Origin: Kuschelorhynchus macadamiae
Taxonomy: Eukaryota > Arthropoda > Insecta > Coleoptera > Curculionidae
Direction: 5' to 3'
Assembly (NCBI GenBank): GCA_030620095.1
Contig: JAUTXW010002195.1
Location: 248,001 to 312,000 of the forward strand
Length of the DNA stretch: 64,000 bases
The position numbers and the translations under genes were made by a program. Below the pieces are notes generated by a model, which was given only the letters and a program-made list of their open reading frames with translations, was not told where the DNA came from and did no database searches. Position 1 is the stretch's first letter. Each line of letters starts with the position of its first letter. This document shows, in pieces, positions 21,241 to 36,977 of this stretch.

Positions 21241-22929
21241 AGATTTAAAATATATAAAGACTGTGTTAAATATTTTATTAGATACGAAGTCATATTGTGT
21301 AAACGAATTTTTAGAGTCTAATTTTTAATATGTCTTCAAAAAGTGTTATTTTTATTGCAATATTTATTTTATTTAGATTTAGTACATTGACTATAAATCA
21401 CAATTTAGACGCCACATCATTCAGTTGTATGGTATATTCTTGTATTGTGCAATTTTTTGAATACATTGATTGAGAATAATAAATAACTAATAGATTACAA
21501 TTCAAAACATGGCCATATCATAATCTCATATAGTATAGTTGTGACAAAGTGTAGAAGTGAAATTATTGAATGGCTTCTCTTACTTAACTCTATTTTCAAC
21601 ATCAATTAAAATTTATTAATAAAAGAAATAGAGTTCCGGGCGTCGAGACTTTTTTTATTGTAAATTTCTTCTCCTTTAAGAATCTTTTTCTTTTAAATTA
21701 AAAAAGTAAACTCTTAAATTTAGCACAATTTTTTAGACGCCATTCCAATTCCAATACGTCCTCACTCATATTTTTACTATCACTAGCAAGAAATAACATC
21801 ATGTTAAGTTTGTGAACTAGACTATTTTGTCCAAACAATGGGATCGACCCAGATAGTTTTATTGCAGTCGTTGAGTCAGACCCATTTTTCCGGACATTTA
21901 CTATAATCAAAAACGCTATACTTAACATAGGGCTTGGATAAAATACTGATATTTTGCTCGCGCTCTGTATAAAACTTCCACGAAATTCGATATTCAATTA
22001 AACCTTTCAGTACCGTACCTTCGACCCAGCGGCCGAGTGACTGGGCGCCTCTCGAAATCTATTAAGTCGCTTATAAGCAACAAATTTAATAATGACCATG
22101 GCGAATGCTATTAAGAACGCTTAAGGAGATTGATCGATCAAAATGTGAGGTCGATTTGCGTCGTATCGCTGACCTCTCGCTGCGATTTCGGAGCGTTAGG
22201 GAATCTTATGGAAGTCACCTTTTGGCTCCGCTATTAGTATTATCAGTCAAAATTTTTCTTCGTTATTGCTTTAGCGTGACAGAAAATTTAACCGTATTTT
22301 AAATTGTATTCGCAAGCTTAAGGTTTCAAACCTAGGCGCGCAAAAAAGTGTTCAAATAACGCCGCAAGAGGTAATTTTTCTCGGGCATTTGCCATTTTTC
22401 AAGAATATGTTCTAATTTGTTTCTAAGGAAACTTTATTTAACCATTTACTCTAATATTAATATACACTATACAAATTAAATTAAATTAAAAAAAAAAGTG
22501 GAGTAATTCGTCATAAATAAAACAAAAGTAAAAAATAATAAGATATTTTCTTAAAAGCTTGAGGCTTTTATTTCATTTCAAGTGTGATCATGTTTCACGC
22601 CGTAAGTTTATAAGCAAATATTCAAAATTTTAAAAGTTTTATGTTTATGTAACTTTAATTATTTTTTAATTTTCAGTTCAATAGTTTGTAAATAAAGGTT
22701 TTTTAATTTTTTTTTAATATTTATTTTATTTTGTACTTTTTAGCATTATTGTTTACGAACCCTGTATAAGACATTCACGATTAGAAACCATAATATTGTA
22801 CTGTCAACGGGTTTACGTACGTATACAAAATTTCAGTCAATTCCGATCACGTGAACTGCTTTGTACTATTAGGCATTATTTTTAACATACCCTGTACAAG
22901 ATATTAACGATAAATAAAAAAATATTTTC
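21241..22929. other. Unassigned stretch
   Basis: No gene recognised. 22020-22260 is GC-richer than its surroundings. Two similar phrases ending in CCCTGTATAAGACATTCACG (about 22760) and CCCTGTACAAGATATTAACG (about 22890) hint at a small duplicated repeat. Confidence 0.35.
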
Positions 22930-23163
22930 ACTTCTCATTTCAATTAATCTCAAAATTGTAAGAAAATCAAAAAATTGGAAAAAACAAAGCTCCAATAGAA
23001 TCTTTAGTAATCTTTCATAACTGTAAGGAAGAAAACTGTTTGTTTTGTTGTTAAGTTTTGATCTTTATAGTTATTCAAGATTACTAAAGTTTCTATTGGA
23101 GCATTGTTTTTTTTCCCAGTTTTTTGGTTTTCCTAAAATCTTAGGATTAATTGAAAAGAAATG
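22930..23163. repeat. Inverted repeat with about 80-bp arms
   Basis: The left arm (about 22930-23012, CAATTAATCTCAAAATTGTAAG to CCAATAGAATCTTTAGTAATC) is largely the inverse of the right arm (about 23084-23163). A spacer of about 70 bp separates them. The structure would fold into a long imperfect hairpin. It lies directly upstream of the Penelope GIY-YIG fragment. Confidence 0.65.
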
Positions 23164-23269
23164 AAAATAATTTCTACTTTGTCATCGGCACTTTTTCTCC
23201 TCTACAAAACGGCAAGGTTAATTTTTCAATCCAATTTTCAGAATCGAGAAATCATCATCAAATTTCTCA

Positions 23270-23570
23270 AATTAAATGCGGACCTGGATTTTTTATTTCA
23301 CCCTAACTGCGAAAAGTCCTACTTGGGTATTACTAAACAGTACGTAAAGAGTAGAATATACTATCATCAATACGATTGCAGGGAAAAAAGCATAATATAT
23401 CTGAAAAAACTGCCCTAGCACAACATCATTTTAACACAGGACATAACTTTAATTTTAACGAAGTAAATATTCTTCATAGGGAAAATAATTATTTCAAAAG
23501 AGGTCTAAGTGAATCATATAACGTTAAACAAGGCAGTAAACAGTCGAATGGATACACAGGCTCTTAATAT
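23270..23570 (+). pseudogene. Penelope-like element GIY-YIG endonuclease fragment
   Basis: The frame gives HPNCEKSYLGITKQYVKSRI (the GIY-YIG core, here Y-LGIT) and HQYDCR, then shifts by one near 23385 to KTALAQHHFNTGHNFNFNE and ILHRENNYFKRGL. These are the two conserved blocks of the C-terminal endonuclease of Penelope-like retroelements. The RT is absent, so this is a 5'-truncated copy; the stop is after YTGS at 23567. Confidence 0.75.
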
Positions 23571-24316
23571 TCAGTATAACCACATTTTACAATTATTTAA
23601 AAATAATTAATAGCCTAGGGTTGTCATAAACCAAAACAAAAAGGATATGTGGAAAACAAATACCTACATATTCCTAAGTTGTATATTTTCAAAGTTACTT
23701 GTATATATGGATATGCAAATTAATGTCAATATTGTTTTAAGTGTTTCGGTGGAAAAGACTATTCAAATTTTATTATGTGTCACATATTGGAGCACGATTT
23801 TAGTTTAGTTTTTAACACAAGGTTCCTTATCGTTTGAAATTGGTACGTAACATAAAAGATTTTAATTTGTATATAACAATAATTAGATGTTCCGGTACTC
23901 GTTAATGTATCTATTTATTTTAAATAGTTTTCTTATAATGTCCCGCATATTATGTACTAATTGTTTGTCGTCCTGTGTTATTTCTAAGATGTTTAAATTC
24001 ATTTTACTAATCTCTGTTTTTTTATATTTTCTAATATTTGTTTTATTTTTAAATTTCTGTTTTACTGTTATTCCAAATGTATGGTAACTATCAGAAAAGG
24101 AAAACAATTACACTCTTGTTTTCTCTTTTTCAGCCTTGAAGAAAATATACGGTCGAAACGCCGGCAACTTCATAGTCAAAAGAGATTTAATTGATTGTCC
24201 TAAACCCGAAAATCAACTTTTAAAGTATCAAAAATGTTACAAACATCTGGCAGGTTTCGCATTCAATCCCCCCAATGTTGATTTTTATTCCTTCACGGAT
24301 GGAAAAATACAATGTG
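23571..24316. other. Probable 3' region of the Penelope-like fragment, otherwise unassigned
   Basis: AT-rich sequence without a supported gene. CCTTGAAGA at about 24133 and TCGAAACGCC at about 24152 resemble the spacing of the motif found at Penelope ends, but stem pairing is poor. Confidence 0.35.
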
Positions 24317-24374
24317 TTTTCATTCCGGGTGTACATCCGTTCACTACTATCGTTCTGAAAAGAACGGTTTTGCT

Positions 24375-24401
24375 GACGTTTCGACTTGAGTCTCTATTCA
24401 G
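24375..24401 (-). ncRNA. Hammerhead-like motif, minus strand
   Basis: Read on the minus strand: CTGAATA, then GAGACTCAAGTC in which GACT pairs with AGTC (stem II), then GAAAC and GTC. This matches the hammerhead core CUGANGA...GAAAC...GUC with one mismatch (the second G of CUGANGA). Hammerhead motifs are known in Penelope-like elements. The stem III would be minimal. Confidence 0.4.
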
Positions 24402-24426
24402 ACGCGAGAAAGAAAGCTTCGAAAAT

Positions 24427-24452
24427 GCCAAATGTGATTTTGGCGAAACGTC
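24427..24452 (+). ncRNA. Partial hammerhead-like motif, plus strand
   Basis: GCCAAA and TTTTGGC form stem II around ATGTGA, followed directly by GAAACGTC. The upstream CUGANGA box is not recognisable (CTTCGAAAAT), so this copy would not be catalytic. Confidence 0.3.
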
Positions 24453-24511
24453 AGCAAAACTGCTCTTTTCAGAACGACAGTAGTGAACGGATGTACACCC
24501 GGAATGAAAAC

Positions 24512-24710
<199 letters not shown>

Positions 24711-24926
24711 AAATTCAAAATCATACCTAAAGATGGATGATATCAAATAAAAGTAGCCAAGGACTGATGATAAAAAGTGAAATGGTGCATTCTACATTGT
24801 TTGTTTTAGTTTTAGTTGTGTTTATTTTTGCTATTAGCAATTTCAAGCTTGCAAGTTTGATATACATTTAAAATTATGTTTAAGTAATTTACAAAGAAAT
24901 AATTAATGTAAGTAGATGTAGGTAAT

Positions 24927-24961
24927 AAAGGTCCTGGGTTCGAATCCTAGCGGAAACGAGT
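24927..24961 (+). other. tRNA T-arm-like (B box) sequence
   Basis: GGTCCTGGGTTCGAATCCTA has a strong B box (GGTTCGAATCC) with flanking bases that partly pair, and a T run follows at about 24965. No A box or full cloverleaf is seen upstream. Likely the remains of a tRNA-derived SINE or a chance match. Confidence 0.3.
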
Positions 24962-25039
24962 TAACTTTTTTAATTTTAATAAAATATATCTGAAATGCCA
25001 ATTAATTCATTTTCGCAAATTTATAAAAAAGCACACCGT

Positions 25040-26030
25040 TTAGTTTTTTTAAAAATGCATTGATCGACATCCAGTTCACATGTATGCACAAAATTTGAAA
25101 TTAATTCAGTGAGTAGTTTTTTCAGCCTCATTTTTTAAAAATATTATTAGGCCGCCATTTTGTTTTGCTATCTTATATTCATACCAATATGTTACCAGTT
25201 CTATGTAACCCTTGATTCTTGTGCAAAATTTGTGGTAAATTGAGTAATTGGTTTTTTAAGTATTAATTTTTTTAACGTTTCACTAGACCATCTTATTCCG
25301 ACATATTGGATTTTTACCAAAATATACCAGGTCATCCCATATAATCCTTAATTTTTGACTAAAATTTGGAGTCAATCTGATAAATAGTTTTTAAGCTATT
25401 CCGCGAAGTGACGGACAGACAGACAAACCGATAAACGGACCGACGAAGTTGATAAAACATATTTTTTGGCATCTAAGGACACTAAACGCGAAGATATGTA
25501 AAACCTGAGAGGGTGATTTTTTTATGATTACAAACATTATTATATTATTTGGTCGCCATTTTGTTCCTCCATCTTGAATTGGTACCACAGTTTTATTAGT
25601 TCATTTCTATACCACAATTAATTATAGTACATAATTTGAAATCAGTCTAGTAGATAGTTTTTCAGGCTGAATTTTTAAATATTTTGTTAGGCCGCCATTT
25701 TTGTCCGCCATCTTGGATTCGCACCAAAATTTTACCAGTTGATTTCTACATAATACTTGATTTTTGAGATAAATTGGATAAGTAGGTTTTTAATAATAAT
25801 TGTTTTAACATTTCACTAGGCCGCCATTTTGTTTTGCCATATTAGATTTTTACCAAAATATCCCTATACAATGGCCCTTAATTTTTGATCAACATTTGAA
25901 GTCAATCGCGTAAGTCGTTTTTTAGTAATACCGCGAACAGACAGACCAACGGAATCGAGAAAACATGTTTTTCGGCATCTAGGGAGCCTGAAACGTAAAT
26001 ATCTAAAAACATCTTGGAGGGTGATTTTTC
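25040..26030. repeat. Diverged tandem repeat block with GGCCGCCATTTTG motifs
   Basis: Phrases such as TAGGCCGCCATTTTGTTTTGC, ATTTTTACCAAAATAT and TTTGAAGTCAATC recur. The longer segment 25145-25530 is repeated at 25685-26025. Both copies include CCGCGAA plus GACAGACAGAC and end in AACATGTTTTTCGGCATCTA or a near match, then GAGGGTGATTTTT. Period of the large unit is about 540 bp. No coding potential. Confidence 0.6.
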
Positions 26031-26200
26031 CATGACCACAATAATTCCCTTTTACGAGGGAAGGAAAAAAACTAAAAACAATATATAACTTTTCCACTCT
26101 GTGTATTGAACAATATGTATTTTTGGTCATATATATGAATTTTTATGCTTAATATTAATTAAAGAATTTCATTCTGAAAATACGAAAAATACTGTATATA

Positions 26201-26579
26201 TACAGGGTGCCTCACCTAACATGGACACAAGCGATATCGGATCCTACGCAAACTTAAACGCCCGTATGGAATATATTAAACAGATTTCGAAATATCTTTG
26301 AAAAACCGTCAAAAATGGCATTTACTTTTATTCATATCATTACTAAACTTGACGTTTGCATGTTCTAGGTTGTAAACAATTAACAGCTAATAAATTTGAA
26401 ATCAGTTCTGTACTACAGGGAATTTACTCCTGAAATATTTTATTTGAGCCCCATGAAGACGTACGCCTATGAGATATAACAACCTAAAGGGAATTAAAAC
26501 CTGCGTCTCTTAACTCCTCATAATTACACCAGAAATGAAATTTCTGATTTGCTGTCCAGATTAAGTGGGACACCATGTA
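26201..26579. mobile_element. MITE-like element with CAGGGTG ends
   Basis: Left end TACAGGGTGCCTCACCTAAC and right end (inverse) TACATGGTGTCCCACTTAAT agree at about 18 of 25 positions, both bordered by TA. At 379 bp and without coding sequence it fits a non-autonomous mariner-type element. Confidence 0.45.
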
Positions 26580-28046
26580 TAGAAAAAAATTTATCGAAAA
26601 CTAGGTATTATAGGTTTCGATGCCCTGTCATTTGAGAAATTTTATCATATTAAAAAAAAACTCGTGTGCCATTTCTAGCCACTAAAAGAGCTAAGCATTT
26701 GGGTCAGACTGAATCTATTTCAAATTTTAATGTAGGGTAGGCAAATTAGGGTTAAATCTTGATGAAATCTTATTACTTGTATCACGAATAGCATGTAACT
26801 ACACGTTTTGTTGATTTTACTATGCATGTTTTCCATTACTACACTTACCTCATTTCATAATAAACGTTAAAAAGTGATTTATATTAATTTTCGGTTGGGT
26901 TTGAATCAAATAATCAGGTCATTTTTATTTTTTGGTTTGGAAATTAGTTAGTAATGTGTTTTATTTACCTAGAAAAGTATTTAAATAAAAATATCATGGC
27001 GTAGTGAATTGCAGTCTCGGTTGCATTGTTATATCGATGGGTTTTTGACAATAAAAATAGAATTTTACCGGAAACGATTTTTTAATAGCATTTTTTAACA
27101 TAACTTTTAAAAATTACAGGAACATTGTTGTATTGTTTTAAAAGACGTGTAAGATAATAAAAGAAAGTGAAACAAAACTCTTTTGTAGTAAATTGTAACA
27201 TACATACAATAGCAGCCTTCTTAATGCAAACATTTTTATTTAAAAATTAAAAAATTATATAATAGTTCAGTTTTTGATGAAGAAAAAAATTGTTATAAAA
27301 TAATTATTAATCTAGCAAGGATTCATGCCAAATATTAGTAGCTTTTAAGGCCAAGTAGTCATTAAGGATGTACGCTGTACGTTTGCAAAAGTTATTTATA
27401 ACGGAATAAGTCCCAACAAGGATTATTAGGATGCTGATAATGTAAGTTAATACTTTTAATCATATTTATAGTTTCCTCAGCCTCATTATATTTGTAAATG
27501 TAAGAAAAAGTGAAAATAGTAAAATTGGATTACTTGATTTCAAAAGTTTCAAAAGACGGTTTTCAACCTAAATACTTTTATAGTTGAAAATTAGAATAAA
27601 AATAGAATATATTCTGAGTTAAAGGGGAATAGGCTACTTTTATTTGATATCATCCATTTTTAGGTATATTGTAGAATTTTACTGGGTATATAAGTAAAAA
27701 AAACATCAGCATGAACCAGCCGAACGTATTTTAAATGATGGCAGTTGCTTGTCAGGTAGTATTTTTGTCACAAAATCATTAAATTTCTGCTCTATTGCTT
27801 AGCCTTTAAAGTGATCCATATGGTTGTTGTGTGTTTGGTTAATGGGTCTTTATGTAGTGATAATATGTTCTAAAATTGAAATTGATATCTCGCTCCTAAC
27901 AGATATTACGTACTAAAATGTCCTTTTTATCACACATGTTTAATGCCCTGTATATTCTAAACGGTGAGACTTAGAAAAAAATTATATTAAACTTTTTTTC
28001 ATATTTCATCAAGGTTTACAGATGTTCGGTACTTCTTTTCTGAATC

Positions 28047-28050
<4 letters not shown>
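26580..28050. other. Unassigned stretch
   Basis: AT-rich and non-coding, apart from the inverted repeat arm at 27632-27684. The last bases before the TA tract (CTTTTCTGAATCACCC, to 28050) look like the inverse of a CAGGGTG-type transposon end lacking its final bases. Confidence 0.35.

Positions 28051-28117
<67 letters not shown>
28051..28117. repeat. (TA)n microsatellite, 67 bp
   Basis: Uninterrupted TA run directly following a transposon-like terminus (GAATCACCC). Confidence 0.95.
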
Positions 28118-28122
<5 letters not shown>

Positions 28123-29479
28123 CCTTATTTCAGAGTCAGTTAGTTTAACTGTCATTGACGAAGAATAGACTTAAGATCTCATTTAGTTACTTAAAATCTT
28201 AATGAGGGATATTCTTTACAATAGATCAAGATAAAAAATTTAAAATTAAAATTATTATAGAAAAATTAATTAATTAATTATTAGATAATAATTTTTGAAA
28301 CCCATTTACAAAAAATTGAATAAATAATTTTTCTAAATGTTACAGTTGCAAAATGGCAGTGACATAAGCGAAACATAACTGGCGAACTAACAAATTTAAG
28401 TACCATGACAATTAGCCCTGGTCTAACTCTTAAACCTTTTTAGTAAATGTTCATGGTATACTACAAAAATATTATTAAATAGTTACACATTTTACTAGTC
28501 ATAAAGGCAGACTTACATGAAAATTGCTTATTGTATGCTTAGAAATACGACTTATTTCAAACCAATTTTAAGTAAATGTTGCTAATAAAAGTCGTTTCAA
28601 AATTCTCCAAAAATGACATGAATGATCGACACATTCGGTACAAATGTTTTCATTTTTTCGATAAACTTTTTGGCACAAACATTTTCAGACCTTTGGCAAT
28701 AGATAGACAAGGACCCCTAAAACATTATATTAAGAAATTCTATTTTTAGATACATTCAGAAAGATGAAAGCCAAAAAAAGAGTTTTTCTTATAAATTCTA
28801 TTTGTACTTTATTATGAGGAAGAACAAAAATTTTCCACTAATTTATTTAAATACTAATTACATAAAAGTTAAAGGCTATACTAAATAGTTACTTGACCTC
28901 ACCTTAGATTTTATAAATGCCCAGGCACCCTGTTTAACAAAACGTATAAAAAATCAATTACCCGATACCCCCTGAGGTAGCAGAGTGACGTACACCTTAT
29001 GGGGTCCAGTCTATGGGCTGCCAATATGGTTTTTTATGGGACTTCGACTTGTCATGGACCAGGCGCCACTATTGTTTTTAAATTGTAGTTTTTGTGGGCG
29101 CATATAAATAAAAAAGGATTTTAAGGATTTAAAGGGGTGGCAGTGTGTAACATAATTCACTGAGGGCACTGTGGAGAATTGTAGGGTTATTTGTCGGTGT
29201 TTTTTGCTTTTGTCACTTTAAAAGGTACTGGGCGCGCGGTGGTGCGACGTGTCAAATTTCACCGTGACTGATGTAATTGAATGTGAAGTAATTTTTTTAA
29301 CCTCTACTAGCACAAAGTGAAGAAACTCAAATTTTATACGTCCTAATAATGCGGTAAAATATGAGGTATGTGATCATATTTTTTTTTTGAGAAAAAAGCA
29401 TACTACATTTTACGATTTTGACTTAAAAAGCGATAAAAAATGAATTTACTTAAATTTAATTAAAAACATTACGTTGATG
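28118..29479. other. Unassigned stretch
   Basis: No recognised gene. 28950-29270 is less AT-rich than the flanks but contains no open frame of note. Confidence 0.35.
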
Positions 29480-31395
29480 TACAGGTTATCCCATTTTCGG
29501 CACTTTTACGGGATATCTCTCTTATTTTTAAAGAAAGAGGGTTGCGCTCGTTTTTTATGAAACTAAAGCTGGCGCCAGCAGAATTTTCATTGCTCTTTTT
29601 GGGCAATGTTGTATTTTCAGGTATCCCTCGTATCCCAGCTATCTGACAACTTATCAAAAAGGAGAAAACTTTTCCTTATATGACTACTTTTTCCGTAGAA
29701 TTCAGTGCCGCCTTCAATAGAAGTATATAGGCTCGGGTCAAAAAGTTATCGGAAAATACTTTATTTTTTTAAATGGGACACCCTGTATATTATTCTTTAT
29801 ATTTATTACGAATAATGTGGGCTTTCCAAAGATATGCATGTATGCAATTATTTTGAAAAAGAAGTTAAACATTTTCTAAAATTTTCTTTTGTATCCAATT
29901 AGTAGGTAGTAAGGTACGCCGCGGTTAATTTGTTTGGAACAAAAAGCAAAATATCAAAACATTGCGATTTTGTCATTTTTTTTATTATTAATGAACTATT
30001 TTTGCTGTTGTGGTGTTTCTGTATACCTTTTTTTACAATAATGGCGGTCTACGAAAATAATGAAAAGTATATGTTGGTTTGTTTCATACAATCTAATGAA
30101 AATCCCAAACACGCTCCGGAATTATATTTATAAAAGTAACGTATTTTGTGTGTTCATATTGCGTATCCAAAGAGAACAAGAAAACATATTTACCCGCCTT
30201 AAATTAAATTTAGTAGAGAATAGAAATAAACGTATTGGGTTATGTAGAAGCGACGCCTTCATCTTTTTGCTAGCAAATAGAGGCAGCAACTGGTGTCCAA
30301 GCCTGATGCTCAAAGTATCACCCATATAAAATTCACATAGTCCAACATTTACACACCGACGATTCCGAACCCTGACTGTTGTTTTGCCAATGTCATTTAC
30401 ATCAAATCCATATTGAGATGCATCTTTTGGCAGACTCGTTATCTGGTCGGATGAATCTTATTTCATGTACGGGAATTTTTCAATCGCCATAATACAAGAA
30501 ACTGAATTACAGAAAATCATCATTTAATTTTTGAGAGGGCAAAACAAGGACGCTTTTAGGTTGGAGTCTCCCGTTTCATTTTGGAAAATTTGCAAAGAAG
30601 GTCTATGATTCTTTTAAGAGCTATTAGAAGAATAACGAAAATGTGCTAATTTTCCATACGGGAAAATAGCCGTCGTTTTAAAAAGCACCTTGGAAAACTC
30701 TTTGCTTTATCAAAATTATGTTCCTTTTTTGTTTTTCCTACCTTAAGTTTTAAGTAGGATAGGTAATTATTGCTTTGTTTTGAATAGAATTCAATAATTT
30801 TATCATAATTAAGTTAAAATGCTGTAATAAATAATTAAGAGTTGAGAATTAAAGCAGATCTTTTGAATCAAGTTTGAAAGTATTACATCTTTAGTATAAT
30901 TATTACTTACATGAATTTTGTTTTCAATTCATTCTAGCCATAGCCTACTACCTACTAATTGGACACACAAGAAAATTTCAGAAAATCTCGAATTATGTTT
31001 GCATGTTTTTCGAAATACATACAAGTATATATTTTCGGAAAGCCCACATTATTACTAATAAACATAAAGAATAATATACAGGATGTCCCATTTAACAAAC
31101 TAAAGTAGGGTCCTATAACTTTTTGACCTGACCCCGTATTCTTATTCTGAAAGGGGCACTGAATTTTACAAAAAAATAGTATAAGGAACAGTTTTCGCCT
31201 TTCTGATAAGTTATCATAACTGGGTTACGAGGGGTGCCAGAAAATGCAACATTTTCAAAAACGCCTTATATCTCAAAAACCAAAAACGTTATGAAAATTC
31301 TACTAGCGCCATCTATAATTTCACAAAAAAGTACCACACTTAAGAGAAAACTGTAATCTTTAAAAATAAGAAACGCAAAAGTGGGGATCTGTATT
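29480..31395 (+). mobile_element. Old mariner-type element with diverged inverted arms of about 430 bp
   Basis: The left arm (about 29480-29910) and right arm (about 30940-31395) are imperfect inverses. Shared phrases include CCTACTACCTACTAATTGGA against TCCAATTAGTAGGTAGTAAG, GGAAAGCCCACATTATTA against AATAATGTGGGCTTTCC, and GGGACACCCTGTATATTATT against its inverse. Both arms carry a CAGG(G)TGTCCC-type motif. A decayed transposase lies between. Divergence by eye is about a quarter of positions, so it is old. Confidence 0.6.
30035..30700 (+). pseudogene. Decayed transposase of the mariner-type relic
   Basis: The start region gives AVYENNEKYMLVCFIQSNEN and PKHAPELYL, then FTRLKLNLVENRNK after frameshifts. 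This resembles the N-terminal helix-turn-helix of the DUF4817-type transposases at 39910 and 46082 (MLLIYGECR...). Near 30440-30475 LVIWSDESYFMYGNF keeps the first catalytic motif (WSDES). No frame is longer than about 90 codons. Confidence 0.5.
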
Positions 31396-31400
31396 TGGAT

Positions 31401-32689
31401 ATGAACTATCTCCTTCAGCTTTTAATTTTCTATTTAGATCATAGTTTCCGAACTCAATATTGATTTAAGAATAGTTGGTTTACTTTGAAGAAAAATAAAC
31501 ATTTCGTTACAAATTTTATCGAGATTTTAATACACCTGCATCACTATTTGCTGCCAAACACTTGAATAGTTCAAAATAATGACCTTATTAGTCTTCCTTT
31601 CATTGTGAAACTTAATGACTTTTCAGTAGTTTAGGTTGTTTAATATTCCGCCTGCATTAAAAAGATAATCTTCATTCAATATCTCTTCCAAATACGCCTG
31701 GAAGGTCGCCACGGAGTGAAAAACTTCGATCCAGTTAATTTTACTACCTCGCATGCATGCATTCAAAAAGTTACATTTCATTTAATTTAGAGCCACAGTT
31801 TTTTAAATAGATTTAGAATTTAAATAAAATAAAGTGTTGTACATAATTATCGTTCCAAACTTATGATTCCTAAAATACTGAACAGATTTCAAAAAGCGGG
31901 TCAGAATGGTGCTATAATACAAGACAAAACAAAAAGTCGCGCATTTTGGGACAAATTTCACTTCCCATTTTGTAGACAGACAACGCTGATATTTTTTGAA
32001 CGTAACCTTTCATAGATATTGACTACTTCTCGAAATGTTTTTGGCATTTTGCGAATATCTACTATGGCTTTCGAAAAAAAAAAATTTCTAAAATTTTTAA
32101 TTTTCTGTTTCTACACCAATTTGCTCTATTTTATAAAGTGCATTAATCAAGATAGTCTTTGCTAATTTCTATCCCTCTCCTAAAAAAATAATTTGCCCTG
32201 AAAACATGTACAATGGTTTATTTGGGAACTTAAATCGACAACAAAATCAGTTCTTTCTTCACTATAATGAATCGTGTGAAAAATACAAATACTCCGGAGT
32301 GCGTCAAACAAAAATATTGATTGGATGAACATTCAAAACCTTGTTTTATCTTCACTTATCCTAAAATCAAGAGTTAAAACAATATTTGAAATAAACGTCA
32401 TGTTACCTATCAATAAAATTTCATTGATTCTTACTGTCACATTAACAGTATTGATGATACATTTTTATATTCAGAATCCTTTCTCTTTAAAAAAATTACA
32501 AAAATCAGCTTGACCACTCAATAAGCCACCAAATTATTAATACTGTGTATCAAAGATTAAAAAACTTCATTCAAAAATGCCACGACTAAGTTAAATGGAG
32601 ATGGAACATGCTATAAGGTAAGAATAATTCTTATTTTTTTCGAATGTGTAGAAGCAATCTTTAATAGATTGAGGGGATTGGGACATTTT
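31401..32689. other. Unassigned AT-rich stretch
   Basis: No gene recognised. A minus-strand peptide near 31640-31735 (SVATFQAYLEEILNEDYLFN) is protein-like but isolated. Confidence 0.35.
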
Positions 32690-33085
32690 CTCGAAGAAAT
32701 AGCATCTACGACACCAGCCACATGTCTATTTCTTAACTCTTAAGCAGGTACGCGATATCTGGAAGCAGGGCATATCGTTGTGGAACAGGACGACCCAGGA
32801 GTAGAGATAGCTTGCTGTAAACCGCTGAAGAACTTTTAATTCGAGGCAGATAGAGAATATTACAGGTATAAATGTCTCCTGCATGACCATACGGTGTCGT
32901 CTCCACCAGTGCAGTTTACATATTCGGAGACCAATAGCGCGTCCCCTACTCCTAAGGATTCATGGAACTGTAAGAATGGAATGGGCAATGGACCATTAAC
33001 ATTGGGGAATAGTAGAATGGACTAGGTGCATATTTATGGATAAGGCTAGATTTAACACTCTCACGTTCCGAGGCATGGTTAAGAT
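32690..33085 (+). pseudogene. Second Tc1-like transposase relic
   Basis: Across shifting frames one reads GRPRSRDS near 32795, VSCMTIRRRLHQCSLHIRRP near 32875-32935 (helix-turn-helix part), RIHGTVRMEWAMDH near 32955-32995 and WTRCIFMDKARFNTLTF near 33015-33070, the region of the first catalytic residue. No terminal repeats were found. Strongly decayed. Confidence 0.55.
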
Positions 33086-34032
33086 CTATGAAATGTTTCG
33101 TTCAAAAAATATCAGCATGATCATCCTACAAAATGGAGAGGCAGTGCAATTTTTTTTCAAAATGTACGACTTTTTGTTTTGACCTCTGGTCAAAATTTAG
33201 AAAGTTGTTACCAATGACCGAAAAAATCCTTTGAAATGACCTGTTTCAGAGTCAGTAACCGGCCAAATGAAAGTTATTTTGAAACAATTTTGTCAAAATT
33301 ATAATATAATAATTAATTATAACTCATTAACCTGCGAAAAGTTTTTAATACTTGAATCGACAAAAAACGTATGTTCTTATAAATATTTATCAACATAAAA
33401 AACAAAGGTCAAAATAAAAAGTAAATCATTCAACTTTAGGAAGCAATTTTAATTAAGAATAACAATCGATGTACTAATTCCTGTTGAAAGTCAAACATAA
33501 ACAAAAAATTTACACACAGTCGCCGAACAGATAAAAAGGTACATAATATAGTTGGCAGTTCGTCAAAACTCTGTCAGACTGTTGGATATATAAGAACATT
33601 AATAACAAAATATACACAATACAAGCACCCCGGGGTTCTATAGTCACTTGGCTCTTTTAGCCGTTCAAATTGCAAGTCACTTGACAGCCAATAATCGTCA
33701 AGAACCTTACTGAGTTGCTTATACATTCATGACATCAATTTTAATCTAAAATTCTTTGTTGATAGCCATTTTAGAGAAATTAAAAGGATTGCGTTTAATT
33801 TATATTTCTACACTCATTTCTACAGTATATAAGTACATAACTAGGCTATCCTTATGAGAGTAAAATCATCGCCGTCAAGTCAACAGGTATTTACAATATA
33901 TTCGCACTAATCTCCTGGAAAATTTTGTTAATTCAACTTATTAACACGTTTTACATTGTTTAATATCAAAATAAATGGAATTAGTTTTGTGCAAATTTAA
34001 TTTTGTATATAGATGCAGCAAAACCTGTTATA

Positions 34033-34035
<3 letters not shown>
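33086..34035. other. Unassigned AT-rich stretch
   Basis: No recognised gene or repeat up to the TA tract. Confidence 0.35.

Positions 34036-34085
<50 letters not shown>
34036..34085. repeat. (TA)n microsatellite, 50 bp
   Basis: TA run directly at the left end of the DD41D element G. Confidence 0.95.
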
Positions 34086-36527
<2,442 letters not shown>

Positions 36528-36977
36528 GGTGGCCCAACGAAAAGGTCCCACCCTTATTTATGACTTTCCTGGTATATTTTGGGAAAAACGCTTGGACACG
36601 TCAATTTTGATTTTTAGGGGGACGTCTTTTCATGTATGATTGTATAATACAGGGTGTTCCAAAAATAAGATATCGCATTACACTTGACATTTTTAAATGG
36701 AAACCCCCAATTTTTTTTCTATTTTTGGATTCTCCAGGAAGTTTTTAGTAACTTTTGTATAATAGAGTTTATACCTATCTTCAACCATTTTGAAGTTTTT
36801 TTAATTTTTTTTATAAAATTCGCCTCATTTAATTTAGTACTGATAATACGGAAAAAAATAATAATCACCGATACCAGCAAGAAATTTAGCATCCGTCAAT
36901 GTCATCGTAAATCATAGAACAACTTTATCTTTGATTTGAAATCGTTAAGTTGCCTAGTTCTATTATAATATTTTGCA

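Noticed and set aside
24133..24165. Hammerhead-like spacing CCTTGAAGA...TCGAAACGCC
   Set aside because: The box has an extra base and the intervening sequence does not pair, so it was not called as a ribozyme.
31640..31735. Protein-like minus-strand peptide (SVATFQAYLEEILNEDYLFN)
   Set aside because: Isolated, not linked to any recognised domain or exon borders.
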